Assembly: GCA_030424545.1 (NCBI GenBank)
Contig: JAUHWL010000001.1
Span: 310,001-374,000 of the forward strand
DNA length: 64,000 bases
Direction of reading: 5' to 3'
From: Bacteroidia bacterium
GTDB lineage: Bacteria; Bacteroidota; Bacteroidia; Flavobacteriales; Schleiferiaceae
The position numbers and the translations under genes were made by a program. The notes under the pieces are model-generated. The model was given only the letters and a program-made list of their open reading frames with translations. It was not told the origin of the DNA and made no database searches. Shown piece by piece: positions 54,765-64,000 of the stretch. Positions within the stretch are counted from its first letter, which is position 1. The number at the start of each line of letters is the position of its first letter.

Positions 54765-55589
54765 ATGGAGAACAAAAGGATACTGTACATTTCACAAGAA
54801 ATTCATCCTTACCTTCCTGAAAATGATCTCTCCAGAACAGCACTGGCACTTCCTAAAAAAATGAATGCTCTTGGTCATCAAGTGCGCGTTTTTATGCCGC
54901 GTTTTGGAGTAATCAACGAAAGAAGACATCAGTTACATGAGGTGATTCGATTAAGTGGAATTAACATTGTTGTTAATGACATTGATATGCCTTTGATTAT
55001 TAAAGTAGCATCTGTGCCACAAGCGCGCATGCAAGTTTACTTTATAGACAATGATGAATACTTTAAGCGTAAAGCCACGATTTATGATGAAAACAAACAA
55101 ATGTTTTCTGACAATGATGAGCGTTCAATATTTTTCGCGAAAGGTGTAATAGAAACCGTAAAAAAATTAGGCTGGAAACCAGATATTATACACATTAATG
55201 GCTGGATGCCTAGCCTGGTGCCTATGTATTTGCGCATGTTTAACCATGACAACCCGCTTTTTGCCGATGCAAAAATTGTTTACTCTGCGTACAATTCTGG
55301 GTTTGAAGGTAACTTGGGAGAAAACATGAAAAACGGTTTGCTGTTTGATGAAATTCCTGAAGAGCATTTAGCACATTTAGATAAGCCATCTTTTAACGAT
55401 TTAAACAAAGCAGCTGTAGATTTTAGTCATGCTGTAGTTAAGGCTCAATCAGAAATAGACCCTGAGTTAGAAGCTTATATAAAAGAAAAAGGTGTTGTTT
55501 ATTTTGATGGATCTGATTTAATAAACAATCCGCAAGACATACTAAACGTTTATAAGGATATAATTGTAGAAGAAGAATCAATTGCATAA
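54765..55589 (+). CDS. Truncated GT5 glycogen/starch-synthase-like protein
   Basis: At 274 residues this is only the N-terminal half of a GT5 glycogen/starch synthase, which normally has about 480. It starts with KRILYISQEIHPYLPENDLS and includes GHQVRVFMPRFG and PDIIHINGWMPSLVPMYLR. The N-terminal KxGGL motif that binds ADP-glucose is missing (LPENDLS takes its place), and the C-terminal GT-B domain is absent. It is therefore probably not a glycogen synthase. Its position before DUF4270 and glmS and opposite panC is typical of Flavobacteriia, so it is more likely a conserved protein of another function than a recent pseudogene. Confidence 0.85.
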   Translation: MENKRILYISQEIHPYLPENDLSRTALALPKKMNALGHQVRVFMPRFGVINERRHQLHEVIRLSGINIVVNDIDMPLIIKVASVPQARMQVYFIDNDEYFKRKATIYDENKQMFSDNDERSIFFAKGVIETVKKLGWKPDIIHINGWMPSLVPMYLRMFNHDNPLFADAKIVYSAYNSGFEGNLGENMKNGLLFDEIPEEHLAHLDKPSFNDLNKAAVDFSHAVVKAQSEIDPELEAYIKEKGVVYFDGSDLINNPQDILNVYKDIIVEEESIA

Positions 55590-55607
55590 AACTTCTGATA
55601 ATACTAT

Positions 55608-56930
55608 ATGAGTAATCCTTTAGCAATATTTGTAAAAAGAGCCATTTTAATAATGGCTCCTTTCTTTTTTATAGCCTGTGAAAAGAGTACAGGAGAAATT
55701 GGATTGAACCAAGTTATAGACTCACAAGCTGTACTAGGTACCAAAAAATCAATACCAATTACTACTTACAATGTTGCTTTTGATTCCGTTGTGAGTGATG
55801 GTCCATCGCAAGAAATTGCGGGCGCCTACATAGACCCCTATTTTGGCGGGGTAGATGCACGGTTTAACAGCCATATCATACTTAGTTTGTTAAGCCCAAA
55901 CTTTGGTACAGATCCAATTTGCGATTCTGTGGTGATGTTGCTTGGTTACAACGGATATTATGGTGATACAGCCATGCCTGTAACATTTGTGGTAAAAGAA
56001 TTGTCAGAATATATAGATCCGGATAGCACTTATTATAGCAATCGAGTTTTTGCTGTTGATAAAGAAATAGGCAGAATAACGCAAAACCCAAGGCCAAGAA
56101 CCGTTGTGTATTATCAAGGAGATACACTTTCGCCAGCACTTAAAATGCAATTGGATAAACAATTTTTTCAGGATAAAATTATTGATGGTGCCGTTACAAA
56201 TAGCGCCTCCTTTACAGATAATGACGAGTTTATTAAGTATTTTAATGGAATTCAATTATCGGTAGATGGATATTCTGACGGGCTGTTGTATTTCAATACA
56301 GGAAGTTTGTCTTCTAAAATAGTTGTTTATTACAGAGAAAGCCCTGCCGATACTGTGTCAGAAATTTATACCATGGATTATGGAGTACCAACATCCACTG
56401 CCTACACAACCATAAACTCATTTGCGCAAGATTTTACTTTAGGCGGACCAAACTTAGGCATGCAAGACACAGTTAATGGCGAAGAAACGTTGCTTTCTCA
56501 ATCTATGGGTGGTGTTGTACCGCGCATTGTGTTACCAAATTTAAAAGAGTATAAAGATTCTAATTGGATAATAAACAGAGCCGAGATTGTTTTTCATGTA
56601 AGAGAAGGATCTGTTGGTAAATACTCTTTGCCTGGCTCAATTATTATTTTAGAAGAAAAAGATGATAGAAGAGTGCTTATAGACGATTATGCATCAAACG
56701 GCATTTCTGCCGATGGTAATTTAGTTGTTGGTGAGTTAAGAGGTAAAACCTATACTTTTAACATAACCCGGTTGGCCAATAGATATATGAGCACAACCGA
56801 TGAAATAAAGCCCTTGATTTTATTGCCAGGGTCATCAGCCTCTAGAGGTTGGCGAGCCGTGCTTAACGGAAATAAAGATGCAGTTAGCCCTGTAGCTTTT
56901 AATATTTATTACACAAAAACCAAAGAGTAA
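55608..56930 (+). CDS. DUF4270-like lipoprotein
   Basis: The 440-residue protein has a lipoprotein signal with lipobox IAC at about residue 24 (ILIMAPFFFIACEKS). It is rich in beta structure, with motifs such as DSVVMLLGYNGYYGD and NWIINRAEIVFHVREG. The DUF4270 family occurs in Bacteroidota next to glmS and the glycogen-synthase-like gene; its function is not established. It is 18 bases after the preceding gene and 7 bases before glmS, so they form an operon. Confidence 0.88.
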   Translation: MSNPLAIFVKRAILIMAPFFFIACEKSTGEIGLNQVIDSQAVLGTKKSIPITTYNVAFDSVVSDGPSQEIAGAYIDPYFGGVDARFNSHIILSLLSPNFGTDPICDSVVMLLGYNGYYGDTAMPVTFVVKELSEYIDPDSTYYSNRVFAVDKEIGRITQNPRPRTVVYYQGDTLSPALKMQLDKQFFQDKIIDGAVTNSASFTDNDEFIKYFNGIQLSVDGYSDGLLYFNTGSLSSKIVVYYRESPADTVSEIYTMDYGVPTSTAYTTINSFAQDFTLGGPNLGMQDTVNGEETLLSQSMGGVVPRIVLPNLKEYKDSNWIINRAEIVFHVREGSVGKYSLPGSIIILEEKDDRRVLIDDYASNGISADGNLVVGELRGKTYTFNITRLANRYMSTTDEIKPLILLPGSSASRGWRAVLNGNKDAVSPVAFNIYYTKTKE

Positions 56931-56937
56931 CTAAGAT

Positions 56938-58782
56938 ATGTGTGGAATAGTTGGGTATATAGGTGCTAGAGATGCCTATCCTATATTAATAAACGGATTA
57001 AAAAGATTAGAATATAGAGGCTATGATTCTGCTGGCGTAGCAATGCTACAAGGCAACAATATTGGCCTTTATAAGTGCAAAGGAAAAGTAGTTGACTTAG
57101 AATCTATAACCGAGAATAATGATGTAAGCGGTAAACTTGGTATTGCACATACTAGGTGGGCTACGCACGGAGAGCCAAACGATATAAATTCTCACCCTCA
57201 CGTTTCTAATAACGGAAAGCTAGTTCTTATACATAATGGTATTATTGAGAATTACGCCTCGCTAAAAGAAGCGCTTATAGCAAGAGGATATACGTTTAAT
57301 AGCGAAACAGATACCGAAGTTTTAGTAAATCTTATTGAAGATGTACAAGAAACTGAAAAAGTAAGTTTAGAAGAAGCCGTACGCATTGCGCTTAACCAAG
57401 TAATTGGTGCCTATGCAATAGCTGTTTTTTCGCTAGAAAATAGCGACCATTTTGTAGTAGCCAAAATGGGAAGCCCATTGGTTGTTGGACTAGGGAATCA
57501 AGAATATTTTGTTGCCAGCGATGCAACGCCTTTCTTAGAATACACCAAAAAAGCTGTTTACTTAGAAGATGGCGAAATGGGCGTTATAGACCTAAATGAA
57601 GGTTTTAAAGTAATTCGAATTAATGATAGCAAAGTTGTAGATCCATACGTACAACAGTTGCAATTAGATTTGGCTGCCATAGAAAAAGGTGGTTATGAGC
57701 ACTTTATGCTCAAAGAAATTTATGAGCAACCAAAAGCAATAGAAGATACGTATAGAGGTAGACTACTTCCAGAACAAAACCTTATTAGGATGGCTGGGAT
57801 GGAAGAGTATATTGAAAAATTTGTACAGGCAGATCGCATAATCATTGTAGGTTGTGGCACTTCTTGGCACGCAGGTATGGTTGGCGAGTATCTCTTTGAA
57901 GATTTGGCGAGAGTTCCTGTAGAAGTTGAGTACGCATCTGAGTTTAGATATCGCAACCCGATTATTACAAGTAAAGATGTAATCATTGCTATTTCGCAGT
58001 CTGGTGAAACAGCAGATACATTGGCAGCGATAAAATTGGCTAAGAAAAGAGGTGCAACCATTTTTGGCATATGCAACGTAGTTGGTTCTTCTATTGCTAG
58101 AGAAACGCACGCTGGTGCTTATACCCATGCCGGACCGGAAATTGGAGTAGCATCTACTAAAGCATTTACAGCACAAGTTACTGTGCTAGCAATGTTGGCC
58201 TTAAAGCTTGGAAGAGAAAAAGGTACCATTCCTACAAGCAAGTATCAAGAATTGTTGTGGGAATTAAACTCTATTCCTACCAAAATTGCGGCCATGTTAA
58301 AAACAGATTCGCAGATTACAGAAATAAGCAATACCTACAAAGACGCGCCTAACTTCTTGTATTTGGGTAGAGGATACAATTTCCCTGTTGCACTAGAAGG
58401 AGCGCTAAAGCTTAAGGAGATTAGCTACATTCACGCAGAAGGATATCCAGCGGCAGAAATGAAACACGGCCCAATTGCCTTAATTGACGAGAACATGCCG
58501 GTTGTTGTTATTGCGCCTAAAAATGGGCATTACGAGAAAATTGTTAGCAACATACAAGAAGTAAAAGCACGTAGCGGTAAAGTTATTGCCATTGTTAGCG
58601 AAGGTGATACTGAAATAAAATCGAGTGCCGATTTCACTATTGAAGTGCCTGATACTTTAGAAGCATTTACACCATTGTTAACCACAATTCCATTGCAATT
58701 GTTGAGTTACCACATTGCTGTAATGAGAGGTTGTAACGTAGATCAACCGCGTAATTTGGCAAAATCTGTTACCGTAGAGTAA
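56938..58782 (+). CDS. glmS: Glucosamine-fructose-6-phosphate aminotransferase
   Basis: The 614-residue enzyme makes glucosamine-6-phosphate for cell-wall and LPS precursors. The catalytic Cys2 starts MCGIVGYIGARDAYPIL. The glutaminase domain comes first, followed by two SIS domains (GCGTSWHAGMVGEYL, ISQSGETADTLAAIKLA). The C-terminal PRNLAKSVTVE is conserved. No glmS ribozyme is expected in this phylum, and none is seen. Confidence 0.98.
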   Translation: MCGIVGYIGARDAYPILINGLKRLEYRGYDSAGVAMLQGNNIGLYKCKGKVVDLESITENNDVSGKLGIAHTRWATHGEPNDINSHPHVSNNGKLVLIHNGIIENYASLKEALIARGYTFNSETDTEVLVNLIEDVQETEKVSLEEAVRIALNQVIGAYAIAVFSLENSDHFVVAKMGSPLVVGLGNQEYFVASDATPFLEYTKKAVYLEDGEMGVIDLNEGFKVIRINDSKVVDPYVQQLQLDLAAIEKGGYEHFMLKEIYEQPKAIEDTYRGRLLPEQNLIRMAGMEEYIEKFVQADRIIIVGCGTSWHAGMVGEYLFEDLARVPVEVEYASEFRYRNPIITSKDVIIAISQSGETADTLAAIKLAKKRGATIFGICNVVGSSIARETHAGAYTHAGPEIGVASTKAFTAQVTVLAMLALKLGREKGTIPTSKYQELLWELNSIPTKIAAMLKTDSQITEISNTYKDAPNFLYLGRGYNFPVALEGALKLKEISYIHAEGYPAAEMKHGPIALIDENMPVVVIAPKNGHYEKIVSNIQEVKARSGKVIAIVSEGDTEIKSSADFTIEVPDTLEAFTPLLTTIPLQLLSYHIAVMRGCNVDQPRNLAKSVTVE

Positions 58783-58810
58783 ATTGATATTTGGGAATAT
58801 TATTATGTAA

Positions 58811-58840
58811 AAAGAGCCGCATTTCGCGGCTCTTTTTTGT
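58811..58840. terminator. Terminator between glmS and the S9 peptidase
   Basis: AAAGAGCCGC (58811-58820) pairs with GCGGCTCTTT (58826-58835), followed by T's; the left arm starts with A's, so it suits both convergent genes. Confidence 0.92.
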
Positions 58841-58867
58841 TTTATTTAAAGTAAGAAACGGCAAAAA

Positions 58868-61291
58868 CTACTTCTCAACTTTTCTGTTTTTAACATATTT
58901 TTCTAACCATTGATCTTGCTCCCAAAGCACATGTAAAATGCTTTCTATAGATTGATAGCCATGACTTTCTTTAGGGAGCATAACCAAGCGGGTAGTGGCA
59001 CCCAAACCTTTTAAGGCGTTAAAATAGCGTTCGCTTTGCATGGGGTAAGTGCCCGAGTTGTTGTCGTCTTCACCATGAATGAGTAGCAAGGGGTGTTTCA
59101 TTTTGTCGGCATGCATAAAAGGCGACATCATATTATATACCTCTGGTACTTCCCAGTAATTTCTTTCTTCGCTTTGAAAACCAAAGGGTGTTAACGTACG
59201 ATTATAGGCGCCACTTCTGGCAATTCCTGCGGCAAATAAATCGGAATGCGAAAGCAAGTTTGCCACCATAAATGCACCATAACTGTGACCTCCGCAGGCT
59301 ACTCGATTCCTGTCAATGTATCCAAGTTCATCAACAGCATCAATGGCTGCTTTTGCATTGGCTACTAATTGCTTTCTAAACGAATCATTGGGTTCTGTAT
59401 CTCCTTCGCCAATAATTGGGAACGAGGCATCATCCAACACAACATAGCCGCGCGTTACCCAATAAACCATAGATCCGTAATACGGAAATGTAAACTCATT
59501 GGAGTTTTGAGTGGTTTGGCCAGCGCTGGCTTTGTCTTTAAATTCCGTTGGATACGCCCATAAGATCATCGGCATTTTCTCTTTTTTATTTTTGTCATAA
59601 TCAACAGGCAAATACATTGTTGCCGATAATTCTAGCCCATCTTCGCGGGTGTATTTTATGACTTCTTTGTGCACATCTTGTATGCTTTTAAATGGATTTT
59701 GGAAAATGGTAATTTGGCGAAGTTTATTTGATTTTGCATTTCTAAAAAAGTAATTCGGATATTCTGTTGGTGATTCTATCCGTACCAATAATTCATCTTT
59801 TTCAGGATTATAATCGCTTAAACTTTCTTTTTTATCTGTGAGTTTTGATTGATAAATACGCGTTGTTTTTGCCGTGTTTAAATCAAAAGCATCTACAAAC
59901 GGAAACTGTCCTTTTTCTGTATATCCAGCACCCATTAAAAAAGCTTTGTTGCCAGAAACTTCTAGCACCCTACTACCCATTTTATTACGTTTGGTTGTAA
60001 ATCTTCCGGGGTCGCTGTAGCGATCTTGGTAATTTCTATCCCACAAAACTTTGGTTGTTTCTTGGCTGTTTGACGGATTGAACATGTAGGTTTTGGTGTT
60101 GCGCGTGTTCCACCAATAATCATAAGCAATGGCCATGTTTTCTGTGGCCCAAGTGATGCCAGAAAAGCGATTTATTGTTTTTAATATGCTCTTGCCACTT
60201 CCGTTGTATGGAGCTTCTAATTCAAATACTTCGTCTCTTAGTGCAACTTCATTTTCTGGGTCTCCACCGTCTAAAGCCTCCACATAAATTAAGGTTGCAG
60301 CTTTGTCATTTCTCCATTCAAAGTCACGTTTGCCGGTACGTACAGCCATAAATCCCTCTGGCAAATCTTCAATAAGTGGCACCTCTAAAACGGTTTGTAC
60401 GGCTTCGCCATCTTTTGTAAAAATGGTGGTTTTGGAAGGAAACCTGCTGTAAGGAACTAAATAAGAAAAAGGTTTTTCTACGGTGGTTATCATGATATAA
60501 TTTCCATCTGGAGAAAAATCTAACCCGCGATACATGGCACTTTCTAGCCATTTTTCGGCATTTCCATCGAGTGATATTTTGTAGATTTCAGAAAGTGCTA
60601 ATTGCTCAAAATTGTATTCGTCACTTGGGCTTTTAAGTAAATCTTGATACGTTCTGTTCTGCGCTTTTTTGCCATTGTTCTCAGAAACAATTGGCCCCGT
60701 TGGCACTTCTGTTTCTGTGTTGATGAGTGCTTTTCTGTCTGCAGAAGTCATTTTAACCAACATAGATTTACTATCATTAAACCAATTGATAACACTACCA
60801 AGATTGGCGTTTAAACGTGCAGGAGACAACCTTTTTACACTGTAAGTTTCGATATCCAATACCCAAAGTTCTACACCTTTTGCGGTTGTATTTGTAAGCG
60901 CAATTTTTGTTTGGTCTGGCGACCATGAAAAATTTGTGAGTCGTGGGTTTTGCGGTAGCCCCGTCACTTGAATTACATCGGCATTGTTCCTTTTTATGTT
61001 TTTAAGCTGAATATTGTTGTAGTAAGTAACACGGCTGCCAATGTTTGTTTTTTGGTCTATGCGCAAACCACCCAGCCTAAGTTCTTCTTCAGACAATTCT
61101 TCAATGGTTTTGTAAGCGTTTCTAGAAAGCAAAACCATGGTTTCTTTATTGTCACTTAAGAGCACCGAAGGCGCTCTGGGCACATCTACCAAGTCTAAAA
61201 TTTCTTTGGGTGGTTTTTGGTAGGTCAGGCTTTCTTGGCCAAAAGCATCAATCATAAATAATACAGTGCAAAGGATTAAAATACGCTTCAT
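58868..61291 (-). CDS. Secreted S9-family serine peptidase
   Basis: The 807-residue protein has a signal peptide (about residues 1-18) and a beta-propeller-like N-terminal half (WSPDQTKIALTN, DFSPDGNYIMITT). The catalytic domain follows, with Ser670 in GGHSYGAF, Asp742 or Asp743 in HGEDDN, and His777 in ESHGYQS. It resembles the glutamyl-peptidase-like S9 group (S9D) of Bacteroidota. It is probably periplasmic or secreted, and lacks a T9SS sorting domain. Confidence 0.92.
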   Translation of the reverse strand: MKRILILCTVLFMIDAFGQESLTYQKPPKEILDLVDVPRAPSVLLSDNKETMVLLSRNAYKTIEELSEEELRLGGLRIDQKTNIGSRVTYYNNIQLKNIKRNNADVIQVTGLPQNPRLTNFSWSPDQTKIALTNTTAKGVELWVLDIETYSVKRLSPARLNANLGSVINWFNDSKSMLVKMTSADRKALINTETEVPTGPIVSENNGKKAQNRTYQDLLKSPSDEYNFEQLALSEIYKISLDGNAEKWLESAMYRGLDFSPDGNYIMITTVEKPFSYLVPYSRFPSKTTIFTKDGEAVQTVLEVPLIEDLPEGFMAVRTGKRDFEWRNDKAATLIYVEALDGGDPENEVALRDEVFELEAPYNGSGKSILKTINRFSGITWATENMAIAYDYWWNTRNTKTYMFNPSNSQETTKVLWDRNYQDRYSDPGRFTTKRNKMGSRVLEVSGNKAFLMGAGYTEKGQFPFVDAFDLNTAKTTRIYQSKLTDKKESLSDYNPEKDELLVRIESPTEYPNYFFRNAKSNKLRQITIFQNPFKSIQDVHKEVIKYTREDGLELSATMYLPVDYDKNKKEKMPMILWAYPTEFKDKASAGQTTQNSNEFTFPYYGSMVYWVTRGYVVLDDASFPIIGEGDTEPNDSFRKQLVANAKAAIDAVDELGYIDRNRVACGGHSYGAFMVANLLSHSDLFAAGIARSGAYNRTLTPFGFQSEERNYWEVPEVYNMMSPFMHADKMKHPLLLIHGEDDNNSGTYPMQSERYFNALKGLGATTRLVMLPKESHGYQSIESILHVLWEQDQWLEKYVKNRKVEK

Positions 61292-61402
61292 TTTTTGTGG
61301 AGAATGTTATGAGTTACGTTTAATGGAGGCTGAAAATACAGTTTTTAAAGGAATGAAAAAGGGCGTTTGAGCTTTTTCGTATAGTCCTAACGATTTAAAA
61401 TT

Positions 61403-61417
61403 ACGCTGCTCCAGCGT
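61403..61417 (-). terminator. Short hairpin after the arginase-family gene
   Basis: ACGCTG and CAGCGT pair around CTC. It lies just past the stop of the gene at 61420 on the minus strand; the T-tract is weak (AATTTTAAAT), so termination may be partial. Confidence 0.45.
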
Positions 61418-61419
61418 GA

Positions 61420-62457
61420 TTACATTGTGTTGCTTTTTCCTAACAAATTGCAAAGACGGTACAGCAAACGGGCGCCTACATTTTCATCCCATTCATTTTC
61501 ACTCGGGCCTACTTCATTCAAGTCGAAACCAATAAGCGTTCTGCCGCTACCAATCAATTCTTCCACTAAATACAAAACATGGTCTGTTTCAAATCCGCCA
61601 GCAACAGGAGTACCTGTATTAGGGCAAAGCTTGGGGTCTAGGCCATCAATATCAAAGCTTAAATAAACGTTTTGGGGTAGCTCAGAAACTATCTCGGCTA
61701 CTTGTTGTTTCCAGGTTTTACCTTCAAACTGTGCCTTTTTTAAATCACGGTCAAAAAAGGTTTTTATGCGTTCGCCTTCAGTCTCCATTACATCAACTTC
61801 TTCTTGGCAATAATCTCTAATGCCCACTTGCACCAACTTTTCTACTTGCGGAATTTTTAGTGCATTGTACATGATGCTTGCATGGCTGTATTCAAAATCT
61901 TCGTACGCAATGCGCAAATCGGCATGGGCATCTATTTGTAGTATACCAAAGCTTTTGTAATGCGTGGCCAACGCTTGTAAATAACCTAAAGGTGTGCTAT
62001 GGTCTCCGCCTAGAAGCGCAACTTTTTTACCCGCGTTTAAATAGTTTAACGCTTCAGATTTTACCCAGAGTACCATCTGTGTGCATGCTTCGTTTAGTTC
62101 CTGCAATTGGGCTGGAGATGGTGGGTTGTTTTCATCTACAAATTGGTCTAAATATTTTTCGGCAAGTTTGCGGTTGTGTAAACTTTTTGCGGCCAAATCT
62201 TGGTTTACATCGGCCATCCAGATGCCTATTTGCCATGCGTTTTTTACCGCAGGATCAAACAAATCTACCTGTAAACTAGCTTGTTTTATTGCCGCAGGGG
62301 CTTTAGCCGTGCCAGGCGAATAACTTACGGTAACTTCCCACGGAACGGGTAATACAACGATTTGCGCGTGTTCTTCTGTAAAGGGTAAACCAAAAATATT
62401 GGTGTTTAACGAGGGACCGTTGATATCAAAATTTGCGATTAATTCTTGCTTTGTCAT
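61420..62457 (-). CDS. Arginase-family hydrolase (formimidoylglutamase-like)
   Basis: The 345-residue protein has the ureohydrolase Mn-binding motifs: GGDHS (150-154), DAHAD (176-180) and SFDIDGLDP (267-275). The family includes arginase, agmatinase and formimidoylglutamase. The closest in Bacteroidota are annotated as formimidoylglutamase, but no hut genes are nearby, so the substrate is uncertain. It starts 5 bases after the stop of the lamin-tail-domain gene, so the two are co-transcribed. Confidence 0.88.
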   Translation of the reverse strand: MTKQELIANFDINGPSLNTNIFGLPFTEEHAQIVVLPVPWEVTVSYSPGTAKAPAAIKQASLQVDLFDPAVKNAWQIGIWMADVNQDLAAKSLHNRKLAEKYLDQFVDENNPPSPAQLQELNEACTQMVLWVKSEALNYLNAGKKVALLGGDHSTPLGYLQALATHYKSFGILQIDAHADLRIAYEDFEYSHASIMYNALKIPQVEKLVQVGIRDYCQEEVDVMETEGERIKTFFDRDLKKAQFEGKTWKQQVAEIVSELPQNVYLSFDIDGLDPKLCPNTGTPVAGGFETDHVLYLVEELIGSGRTLIGFDLNEVGPSENEWDENVGARLLYRLCNLLGKSNTM

Positions 62458-62462
62458 TTTAT

Positions 62463-64000
62463 TTATCGGCTAACAGATACATTTAGTTTAGTGCCACCTT
62501 GCGTGCCATCTGGCGTTTGCCATTCTGCTAAGATTAGGTATATGCCAGAACTTGCAATTTGGCCCATATTATTTTGTCCGTGCCAGATGATCTGGCGAGA
62601 TTGATCAGTTAAATAATTTTCGGCAATAGTATGAATTAGGTTACCATCTGTACCAAAAACTTTAAGTGTTAAAGCGGTGCCTATTGGGAGATCGTAATAC
62701 ACAATAAGCAGGTCGTTTTGGCCATCGTTATTTGGCGATATAAAATTGTTATTCAGCCAAATAATTTTTTCATTATTGGCCATGCTAGAGAATTGCGAAT
62801 TGATTTTTCCAGGAGTTGCATAGTTGGCCGATGAACCTGCACTATGCCAAGAGTTTGGTTTTTCGGCAGGTAAAGAAGGGTGTATGCGCTCTAAAGAAAC
62901 CCCTTGCGTAACATTTAGCACAGGGTGATGCCAACTAGATTGATATGGCACATGCTCTATAATTTGCAAATCGGGGGTAACGAGGGCAATGTTGCCTTCT
63001 GTATTTGGCATGCTAGGCATTTGTTTTATGTTGAAGAAACTCTTGGGATTTGGGCAATCGTTTACCGTACAAATTTTACGGTAATCGGTACTAATCGCCA
63101 AAAAGCTTTTTGCCGGAAAAAGAATAATTTCGTCTGTAATATGGTATTGGTTCTGAATTAAATTTTCTTGACTTAATGTTGCAATCCGCAGGGTAGAGAG
63201 GTTTATGGTTTTGTCAGAAATATTCCAGATTTCTATAAAATCGGTGCCAGAGTCTTTGGGTTCAAATAAAATTTCGTTCAGCACAACATCGCCCATTTTT
63301 GCCGCTTGGGGAGATGAAATAACAAGTGTGTCTGCCAAAAATCTGCTTTGGCAACTCGGCATATCAGCGATGTAAATAGATACGTTTTGTGTGCCAATGT
63401 CTGCTTTAAAATTTACGGTTACCTCGTTGTTTTGGTTTACGCTATGAATAATTTCTTCAATACTTAACGAACTAGTAATTGCATTTTTAACGGTGTTATT
63501 TAAGCCGTTTGTAAACGTTAATTTTATGCTTCGCTGATTTATAAACGTTGCGTAAAACAAGGCAGTTTGTTCTGCTTTAAAATTAAACTCAGGACTGTTT
63601 TTACTACCGGGAGTACCGCCTAATGCGTGTTTGCTCGGGCTCCAATTGCTAAAATCTGTACAAGGTAAATAAGCCTGAATTTGTTCTAAACTCCATCCTC
63701 CGTCTGCTTTAGGGCTCTTGTTGTAGAAATCTTCAGCATACTCTATGGCGTCAATTACAACGTTGTGTTCATCAAGCAATACTAGTGGTTCGCCATCATT
63801 TTTTAGCCAATTTGTTTTGTTTATAAAAACCCGATTGATTGTATCATAAAATGCAGAATCGTTTTTACCTAAAATAAGTGCAAAATTGTATGGCTGTATG
63901 GTAAATGTTGGCAATAAAATGGTGTCTTCATCGGCAACCAATTTCCAGTTTTCTATGGTGGCAGAAAACAGTGTGTTGTTGTAAAGTTCTATGTACTCAA
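62463..64000 (-). CDS. Lamin-tail-domain surface protein, N-terminus outside window
   Basis: The open frame continues to base 64000 without a stop, so the gene starts outside the window. At least 511 residues are visible. The visible N-terminal part matches a lamin tail domain (YIELYNNTLFSATIENWKL), and a second follows in the middle (GDVVLNEILFEPKDSGTDFI). The C-terminus (FISPNNDGQNDLLIVYY, SGIYLILAEWQTPDGTQGG) looks like a FlgD-Ig or gliding-motility-type end. Such proteins are exported surface or matrix proteins. It is followed by the arginase-family gene. Confidence 0.8.
   Translation of the reverse strand, partial: EYIELYNNTLFSATIENWKLVADEDTILLPTFTIQPYNFALILGKNDSAFYDTINRVFINKTNWLKNDGEPLVLLDEHNVVIDAIEYAEDFYNKSPKADGGWSLEQIQAYLPCTDFSNWSPSKHALGGTPGSKNSPEFNFKAEQTALFYATFINQRSIKLTFTNGLNNTVKNAITSSLSIEEIIHSVNQNNEVTVNFKADIGTQNVSIYIADMPSCQSRFLADTLVISSPQAAKMGDVVLNEILFEPKDSGTDFIEIWNISDKTINLSTLRIATLSQENLIQNQYHITDEIILFPAKSFLAISTDYRKICTVNDCPNPKSFFNIKQMPSMPNTEGNIALVTPDLQIIEHVPYQSSWHHPVLNVTQGVSLERIHPSLPAEKPNSWHSAGSSANYATPGKINSQFSSMANNEKIIWLNNNFISPNNDGQNDLLIVYYDLPIGTALTLKVFGTDGNLIHTIAENYLTDQSRQIIWHGQNNMGQIASSGIYLILAEWQTPDGTQGGTKLNVSVSR

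Noticed and set aside
57763-58176. Minus-strand 137-codon frame
   Set aside because: It is antisense to glmS.

Overview
The window is an AT-rich chromosomal segment from a member of the Bacteroidota, most likely a flavobacterium-like or cryomorph-like marine or freshwater lineage. The evidence is a TonB-dependent receptor with a carboxypeptidase-regulatory-like N-terminus, several proteins with type IX secretion (T9SS) C-terminal sorting domains, DUF4270, DUF6341- and DUF6427-like proteins, an HU-CCDC81/SPOR protein, and promoters of the Bacteroidota type (TAnnTTTG at -7) with few Shine-Dalgarno sequences. No rRNA, tRNA, CRISPR array, transposase or integrase is visible.

Layout. 1-407: 5' part of a small membrane-protein gene that runs off the left edge. 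408-4731: an accessory, cassette-like island. All its genes are on the minus strand (a RhuM/Fic fusion, a small membrane protein, a secreted unknown, a HI1419/HI1420-type toxin-antitoxin pair, a lipoprotein). They are separated by hairpin-rich junctions, including two near-identical 156-base direct repeats. 4732-9729: acylphosphatase and FRG-domain protein, a Spy/CpxP-like protein, then a minus-strand run of a trans-sulfuration enzyme, an SDR, a lipoprotein and trpS. 9940-13884: purD, DUF6341- and DUF6427-like membrane proteins, a GT9 glycosyltransferase and an acyl-CoA thioesterase. 13999-24684: HU/SPOR envelope protein, TonB receptor, SDR, dprA, NADP glutamate dehydrogenase, and lepA-plsC-gatC. 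24784-29799: superoxide dismutase, then a signalling operon of ECF-like sigma factor, membrane Ser/Thr kinase with an extracytoplasmic sensor, and PP2C phosphatase, followed by a DUF4136 lipoprotein. 29924-38190: metallo-beta-lactamase-fold hydrolase, M1 peptidase, PadR regulator with its membrane partner, diacylglycerol-kinase-like enzyme, LysE exporter, and rnr. 38191-39037: a DUF559 nuclease gene enclosed by REP-like palindromic repeats. 39038-50362: four T9SS cargo proteins, interrupted by a second ECF sigma / membrane protein / outer-membrane barrel operon. 50422-58782: panC-panD-flippase-like-rfaE2-radA on one strand, and a glycogen-synthase-like protein, DUF4270 lipoprotein and glmS diverging on the other. 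58868-64000: S9 peptidase, an arginase-family enzyme, and a truncated lamin-tail-domain surface protein.

How the genes fit together. Most of the window is housekeeping (translation, purine, pantothenate, nitrogen, LPS and cell-wall precursors, DNA repair) interleaved with cell-surface and secretion genes. The most unusual parts are the cassette-like island at the left, the DUF559 gene inside REP-like repeats whose stop codon is supplied by the repeat, the sigma-kinase-phosphatase operon preceded by a structured leader with a UUCG-capped hairpin, and the T9SS sorting modules that are nearly identical at DNA level in three neighbouring genes.
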